A DNA stretch of 64,000 bases from an uncultured Eubacteriales bacterium. GTDB taxonomy: Bacteria > Bacillota > Clostridia > Oscillospirales > Acutalibacteraceae. Positions 59,281 through 64,000 of the stretch are shown here, piece by piece. Both the position numbers and the translations under genes were made by a program. Position 1 is the stretch's first letter. The number at the start of each line of letters is the position of its first letter. The stretch spans positions 36,534 to 100,533 of the forward strand of contig CAKSHM010000009.1 of NCBI GenBank assembly GCA_934457415.1, written 5' to 3'. The notes beneath the pieces are model-generated. The model was given only the letters and a program-made list of their open reading frames with translations, was not told where the DNA came from and ran no database searches.

Positions 59281-60897
59281 ATGAAACAATGGAAAATACG
59301 ATTGTCTGTGCGGATGCTGAGCCTTACTTTGGCGGCATTGTATCTGCTGAGTGTTATGCCGGCAATGGCGGGGGAAGCTGTTTCGCCGACACCGTATGCT
59401 CTTAGTTATGCGGAGTCAGCGGAGTATTACGGCAGAAGCGCCCTGTCAAATTGTGCAAATCCTACGGCACTGCTGTATGCCTATGACCGTCTGACGGAGG
59501 GTGTAGAAAACAGTGCGGTAAACATCAATGTATATAACGGAACAGACAGATTTACCAAGACGGATTTAAAAACGGTATTTGATGCATACATGCGGGATCA
59601 TCCCGAGCATTTCTGGGTCGGAAACAATTATCAATACAACTACAGTCCCGAAACAGGAATTGTAAGTTCTGTCATGCCGAAATATATCCTTTCCGGTTCT
59701 TCGCTGAGGACTGCAAAAACCGCCTTTAATGCAGCGGTATCGGATATGCTGCGCGGCATCACCGGCTCTATGAGCGAATACGAACGGGAAAAGCTGCTTC
59801 ATGACCGTTTGGCTGAAAAGGTCGTTTATGACGGCTCCGCTCTTTATGCTCACAGCGCTTACGGCGCTCTTGTTCAGGGCAGAGCAGTCTGCGAGGGCTA
59901 TGCCAAGGCGTTTCAGGTGTTATTGCGAAAGGCAGGGATTTGTTCATTCATTATCACAGGTTCCGGAATAAATCCCTCCACCGGTACGCCGGAGGGGCAT
60001 GCATGGAACGCGGTTCGTATCGACGGCAAATATTATCATGTAGATGTCACTTGGGATGATCAGGGTGAAAATCTTTTCTATGCATATTTCAATAAATCAA
60101 CTTCGGAACTTCAGGAAGATCATACAATTGACGAAACCGACTATGCCTTGCCTGTATGCGACAGCATGGATGCCGATTATTTTACGATCAACGGCGGAAA
60201 GCTGTCCGCATTTGCGGCGGATGATGTTGCCGCTTTGCTGAAAGCAGGCGGAGGAACGGCAAGAATGTATTGCACAGGAGATAAACCGTCGTTTGCGCAG
60301 GCGCTTACAAACAATGAGAATGTCTACGCCTTAGCAGCCGCCATGGGATATACAGGAGGCATCAGGTACAGTTATATAACGCTCGGCAGAGAATTTATTT
60401 ATACTCTTCAAGGCACAGGAAGTGCCCAAGGTGCGGTCACCGGTACGGTTAAAAGCTTTGATTCAAATACCGATACTGTTACGGTACAGCTTTTTAAAAG
60501 CGGTTCCTCTTCGGCGGCATACAGCGCCGCCGTAAAAGGAAATTCCGCCGGATATACTGTTTCCGGCGTTGCCGCCGGCACCTACACCGTGAAAGTGTCG
60601 AAGAAAAATCATGTCACACGGGAATATAGTGTAACCGTGAGCGGCGGTGTAAAGACGCTTAATGCGGAGATTTGGCTGTCGGGAGACGTAAACGCAGACG
60701 GAATCAGAGATATGACCGACGCCATGCAGATAAACAGAAAATTCAACGGAAAAACCTCTGTTTTTGACAAGGGCGACTCCGAAACAAAGGCATACCGACT
60801 TAAGGTTGCCAATGTATATTCCGATAATTCGCTTGATACAACCGATTCCGGTCAGCTTCAAAGGCATTATAACGGCAAATCGTCCGTATTTCGCTGA
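59281..60897 (+). CDS. Secreted transglutaminase-like protein with dockerin
   Basis: 538 residues. Signal peptide to about residue 30 (MPAMAGEA). A transglutaminase/protease core covers about 150-290 with an intact triad: Cys204 in GRAVCEGYAKAF, His240 in PEGHAWNAVRIDG and Asp255 in YYHVDVTWDD. The regulatory-like domain (GTVKSFDSNTDTVTVQLFKSG) and the dockerin (DVNADGIRDMTD; VYSDNSLDTTD) follow. It may crosslink or cleave surface proteins; the substrate is unknown. GGAGG precedes the ATG at 59281. Confidence 0.88.
   Translation: MKQWKIRLSVRMLSLTLAALYLLSVMPAMAGEAVSPTPYALSYAESAEYYGRSALSNCANPTALLYAYDRLTEGVENSAVNINVYNGTDRFTKTDLKTVFDAYMRDHPEHFWVGNNYQYNYSPETGIVSSVMPKYILSGSSLRTAKTAFNAAVSDMLRGITGSMSEYEREKLLHDRLAEKVVYDGSALYAHSAYGALVQGRAVCEGYAKAFQVLLRKAGICSFIITGSGINPSTGTPEGHAWNAVRIDGKYYHVDVTWDDQGENLFYAYFNKSTSELQEDHTIDETDYALPVCDSMDADYFTINGGKLSAFAADDVAALLKAGGGTARMYCTGDKPSFAQALTNNENVYALAAAMGYTGGIRYSYITLGREFIYTLQGTGSAQGAVTGTVKSFDSNTDTVTVQLFKSGSSSAAYSAAVKGNSAGYTVSGVAAGTYTVKVSKKNHVTREYSVTVSGGVKTLNAEIWLSGDVNADGIRDMTDAMQINRKFNGKTSVFDKGDSETKAYRLKVANVYSDNSLDTTDSGQLQRHYNGKSSVFR
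60664..60897 (+). repeat. Dockerin-coding repeat, copy C
   Basis: 234 bases nearly identical to copies A and B. Similarity to copy B extends upstream into the regulatory-like domain (from about 60436). Confidence 0.93.
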
Positions 60898-61014
60898 CAG
60901 CAGGATTCTTAAACAGCCTGCCGGTTTTACAGGTCTTCCCCGTACAAGGTCTGCCTGATTTCTTCAGCAGGGCGGGGAATACGGTATTGACGCAGGTTAA
61001 ATCCCGAAAAAATT

Positions 61015-61923
61015 ATGAAAAGGAGAGGATTGCGTATAAAAGGAATATTTTGTCTGTTTTGTACAGTAATATTACTTGGGTGTTTTTTATGCGGATGTGC
61101 GGTTTCTACGGGAGATAACTCATCTTGCAGCGGCGGGGAAAAGCTTCCCGTTGACAGCTCAGCCAAGCAGCCGAACAATTCCAAAGCGGAAGATACCGCT
61201 TTAACGGCGCTGCAGCAGAAGATAAATTATCATAGTAAGGGCGCAGGGGTTGCCTTTATCGGTTATGTGGACAGCCAAAGTACCGAAGCGGAGCTGCGCA
61301 AATATATTGCTGACGGCAAAATCGGAAAGTCTTATCCGTTTGTTTTGAAAGCGCCGATGTTTTTGACCGAGGGACAGGAGCTTTACGCAATCGTGCCTCC
61401 CTGTGACAAAGGCAAAATCACCGTGTATGCCTCAGGAATAACAGATGAAGGCCAATATACTGACGATCGGACTCGCCCTCTGTATGAGGGAAAAAACGGC
61501 GAGACCGTTTTGCTGCGCTGCAATCTCAGCGAGATTTATTCAAATGTACTGATAAGCGTTTCCGACGGCGGCGGAGCCGTACTGTTCCGTCCGTCTGTAT
61601 CCTTAAAGGACGGTCATCTGACAAACGATTTGCCCGTGTATGATTTTTCAATATATGAGGATATGCCCGACGAGCGCTCTGTCCAAATCGCAACAGAACT
61701 TCTTCTTGAAACCGACGAGGTAAAGAATGCTGTCAAAAGCGGTATGAAGATCATGTATACCGGAGATATGCAGATGATCGAAGGACGTATCTGTATGCTG
61801 TTTGCTCTCGGAACCGATAGAGATGAACAGTTTGTCAGAGAACGTTATTACGGAGTATGCGACAATCTTATCTATGTCTACGACGCCGTGAGCGATACAT
61901 GGGAGGTTCTGGGAGTAAAATAA
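61015..61923 (+). CDS. Lipoprotein of unknown function
   Basis: 302 residues with lipobox FLCGC (Cys28), a Ser/Asn-rich linker and an alpha/beta domain (GAGVAFIGYVDSQSTEAELRKYI; FVLKAPMFLTEGQELYAIVPP; MPDERSVQIATELLLETDEV). I do not recognise the family. The ATG has no clear ribosome site. It lies 117 bases after the transglutaminase gene and may belong to the same unit. Confidence 0.72.
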   Translation: MKRRGLRIKGIFCLFCTVILLGCFLCGCAVSTGDNSSCSGGEKLPVDSSAKQPNNSKAEDTALTALQQKINYHSKGAGVAFIGYVDSQSTEAELRKYIADGKIGKSYPFVLKAPMFLTEGQELYAIVPPCDKGKITVYASGITDEGQYTDDRTRPLYEGKNGETVLLRCNLSEIYSNVLISVSDGGGAVLFRPSVSLKDGHLTNDLPVYDFSIYEDMPDERSVQIATELLLETDEVKNAVKSGMKIMYTGDMQMIEGRICMLFALGTDRDEQFVRERYYGVCDNLIYVYDAVSDTWEVLGVK

Positions 61924-61942
61924 GATAAAGGAGAAAAAACAA

Positions 61943-62221
61943 ATGCGCAATTCAAAACAAAAAAGCGGATTTTTTCCTTGCCTTTTTATCAATATACTTA
62001 TGAATATTGAAGGACTGCTGCCGGCTGTGATTTTATTGATTTTGCATTTTTGGATAAAAATATCGGTGTGGTGGTCAGTCGGAGCATTTATCGCATGGAT
62101 TATATATCTGATTATGTGGATGGTTTTTATCTCATGGGCAGGCAGATGCGGAGCAGAACGCGATTTGCCGAAAAAAAACAAAAATCCGTATTCAGTCGGA
62201 AGTGCGGATAATAAACTGTGA
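61943..62221 (+). CDS. Small two-helix membrane protein
   Basis: 92 residues with two TM helices (about 21-37 and 42-65) and a polar tail. AAGGAG before the ATG. Position just ahead of the SPFH gene suggests a shared operon. Not recognised. Confidence 0.7.
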   Translation: MRNSKQKSGFFPCLFINILMNIEGLLPAVILLILHFWIKISVWWSVGAFIAWIIYLIMWMVFISWAGRCGAERDLPKKNKNPYSVGSADNKL

Positions 62222-62284
62222 TCTGCCGGCCTCGGCCGGGGAAAATATATAGATCATTCTTACAATTGGAAAGGAGCAATTATT

Positions 62285-63706
62285 ATGGGACTAATTAAAG
62301 CGGGTATCGGTGCATTGGGTGGAACCCTTGCCGATCAATGGAAGGAATTCTTCTACTGCGAGTCTATGCCTAAGGAGGTACTCGTCACCAAGGGTCAAAA
62401 AAGGGTAGGAGGCCGTTCCTCAAATACAAAGGGTAACGATAATATCATCTCTAACGGCTCGGGAATCGCCGTTGCCGACGGTCAGTGTATGATAATCGTA
62501 GAGCAGGGGAAGGTAGTAGAGGTTTGCGCCGAACCCGGAGAATTTACATACGATACCTCAACCGAGCCGTCAATTTTTTCGGGAAGCTTGGGAGAGAGTA
62601 TAAAACAAACATTTAAAACTATCGGTAAACGCTTCACCTACGGCGGAGACACCGGAAAGGATCAGCGCGTTTACTATTTCAATACCAAAGAACTTATTGA
62701 CAACAAATTCGGTACACCGAATCCAATTCCTTTCCGTGTGGTTGATTCTAAAATCGGACTGGATATAGATGTTTCGGTACGTTGTTCAGGAGTTTATTCC
62801 TATAAAATAGCAGACCCGCTTCTGTTCTATACCAATGTTTGCGGCAATGTGGAGCAGGAATATTCCCGTGAAGAGCTGGACGGTCAGCTTAAAACCGAAT
62901 TTGTCAGCGCTTTGCAGCCGGCATTCGGACGGCTGTCTGATTTAGAGCTTCGTCCCAATCAGATAGTAACACACAATACCGACCTTGAAAATGCCATGAA
63001 CACGGCGCTTTCCGAAAAATGGGGAGAGCTGCGCGGATTAAAGGTAGTCAGTATCGCTCTCGGCTCGGTTACGCTGCCGGACGAGGATGCGGAGATGATC
63101 AAACAGGCTCAGCGTACGGCTATTATGCGCGATCCTACTATGGCGGCGGCAACACTTGTCGGCGCTCAGGCAGACGCTATGAAGGCAGCAGCCTCAAACG
63201 AAGCAGGTGCTATGACCGGATTTATGGGTATGGGTATGGCTATGAATGCAGGCGGCGGAATGAACGCTCAAAACCTTTTTGCAATGGGTCAGCAGCAACA
63301 GCAGGCTCAGCAGCAAACTCCTCCGGCTCCTGCGGCACCCGCGGCGGACGGCTGGAAATGTGCCTGCGGAACTGCAGTCAGCGGTAATTTCTGCCCGAAC
63401 TGCGGTGCAAAAAAACCGGAGCCGAAGCCTGAGGAAGGTGCTTGGAAATGTAAATGCGGAGCTATGGCTACAGGAAAATTCTGTCCTGAGTGCGGCAACC
63501 CGAAGCCGGCGGATTCTGAAGGTTGGACCTGCGCCTGCGGTGCGGTTAACCAAGGTAAATTCTGCCGAAGCTGCGGTGCGAGAAAGCCGGAGGGCGCGCC
63601 TCTCTATCGCTGCGATAAATGCGGCTGGGAACCTGAAGACCCGACTAATCCGCCGAAGTTCTGTCCGGAATGCGGAGATGTATTTGACGATAACGATAAA
63701 AAATAA
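62285..63706 (+). CDS. YdjI-like SPFH protein with four zinc ribbons
   Basis: 473 residues. An SPFH domain (about 60-285) contains the family's early part ADGQCMIIVEQGKVVEVCAEPG and PFRVVDSKIGLDIDVSVRCSGVYSYKI. A Met/Gln/Pro-rich linker follows (about 295-355), then four zinc-ribbon pairs: CACGTAVSGNFCPNCG, CKCGAMATGKFCPECG, CACGAVNQGKFCRSCG, and C-D-K-C with CPECG. B. subtilis YdjI is the known homologue type, tied to membrane stress. AAAGGAG precedes the ATG. Confidence 0.9.
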   Translation: MGLIKAGIGALGGTLADQWKEFFYCESMPKEVLVTKGQKRVGGRSSNTKGNDNIISNGSGIAVADGQCMIIVEQGKVVEVCAEPGEFTYDTSTEPSIFSGSLGESIKQTFKTIGKRFTYGGDTGKDQRVYYFNTKELIDNKFGTPNPIPFRVVDSKIGLDIDVSVRCSGVYSYKIADPLLFYTNVCGNVEQEYSREELDGQLKTEFVSALQPAFGRLSDLELRPNQIVTHNTDLENAMNTALSEKWGELRGLKVVSIALGSVTLPDEDAEMIKQAQRTAIMRDPTMAAATLVGAQADAMKAAASNEAGAMTGFMGMGMAMNAGGGMNAQNLFAMGQQQQQAQQQTPPAPAAPAADGWKCACGTAVSGNFCPNCGAKKPEPKPEEGAWKCKCGAMATGKFCPECGNPKPADSEGWTCACGAVNQGKFCRSCGARKPEGAPLYRCDKCGWEPEDPTNPPKFCPECGDVFDDNDKK

Positions 63707-63874
63707 AACCGCCGCTTTGAGGGAAACCGTATTAACCGAAGCGTTATTTCGGTTAGGTATGAACGGCTTTTTTGCGGCAGCAGGATAGGTTTTCCTGCCG
63801 GCGAAACGGCAAAAATTTTTTCGTATCATTTATTAGGAACGGTTTTATATTTGTCAGCCAAAGGAGGATCAATT

Positions 63875-64000
63875 GTGACTGAAAATCCGAAGAAAAAGAA
63901 AAAAGATATTTATTCCGTATTGTTTTTGCTTATGGGTATCGGCTTAATTGCCGCCGGAATTATCGGTATAATTACAAGTCGTACCGCAAGCAAAGAATAT
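63875..64000 (+). CDS. Membrane protein, N-terminal part only
   Basis: 42 codons to the right edge: GTG start 6 bases after AAGGAGG, then a basic stretch (PKKKKKD) and a TM helix (VLFLLMGIGLIAAGIIGII). It follows the SPFH gene and is probably cotranscribed. Identity cannot be judged from this piece. Confidence 0.7.
   Translation, partial: MTENPKKKKKDIYSVLFLLMGIGLIAAGIIGIITSRTASKEY

Noticed and set aside
50840..60897. Classical cellulosome
   Set aside because: Dockerins and a cohesin-like domain are present, but no glycoside hydrolase, carbohydrate-binding module or multi-cohesin scaffold is recognisable.

Overview
The window looks like chromosome of a Gram-positive anaerobe of the class Clostridia, probably a gut Oscillospirales/Ruminococcaceae-type organism. 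The evidence is clostridial: a long-form purL, a purH split into two genes, a ZTP riboswitch, a CD1871A-type CXXC peptide, SipW-type peptidases, SPKTG sorting signals and dockerin/cohesin proteins. The taxonomic call is inference. No rRNA, tRNA, CRISPR array, prophage or insertion sequence was seen.

Layout. (1) 1-9641, minus strand: a purine biosynthesis operon purE-purC-purF-purM-purN-purO-like-purH(AICAR formyltransferase)-purD-purL, headed by a promoter and a ZTP (pfl) riboswitch with its terminator. purL runs off the left edge. (2) 9.7-14.4 kb: a minus-strand redox operon (58-residue CXXC peptide, NapH-like ferredoxin, TlpA-like lipoprotein), divergent from an OmpR-type two-component system and a nicotinamidase-like hydrolase. 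(3) 14.4-18.1 kb, minus strand: MBOAT acyltransferase, SGNH lipoprotein, ECF sigma factor and RsiV-type anti-sigma. It reads as a lysozyme-sensing cell-wall O-acetylation module with an ECF-type promoter in front. (4) 18.2-21.9 kb: a small XRE regulator, a DUF1538 membrane protein coupled to a P-II-like protein, and a Crp/Fnr regulator. (5) 22.3-31.3 kb: a SipW/TasA-like surface fibre locus with two SipW peptidases, a TasA-like subunit, its paralogue carrying an SPKTG anchor, two further SipW-cognate-type proteins and a 1556-residue repeat adhesin. (6) 31.3-36.0 kb: small hypotheticals, Hsp20, a PucR-type regulator and a DUF1003/small membrane protein cluster carrying a recent partial duplication. 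(7) 36.1-41.2 kb, minus strand: a Ktr/Trk potassium uptake operon with a short KdpD-like kinase and a KdpE-like regulator. (8) 41.6-43.1 kb: a membrane-bound LuxR regulator. (9) 43.3-61.9 kb: a surface/secretion region. It holds two lipoproteins, an SPKTG-anchored InlB-repeat protein, a split sensor kinase plus NarL-type regulator, a receiver-like protein, three secreted dockerin proteins (one a transglutaminase) and an SPKTG-anchored cohesin protein. (10) 61.9-64.0 kb: a small membrane protein, a YdjI-like SPFH protein with zinc ribbons and a partial membrane protein.

The strongest candidate for something undescribed is the 46.5-61 kb block. A three-gene sensory system is followed by a promoter with 11-bp direct repeats and a weak -35. 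Then come three proteins with near-identical C-terminal dockerins flanking a wall-anchored cohesin. None of the dockerin proteins is recognisably a glycoside hydrolase, so this would be a small non-cellulosomal cohesin-dockerin surface complex. The 22-31 kb locus is a second unusual system, a TasA-like fibre with a sortase-anchored paralogue.
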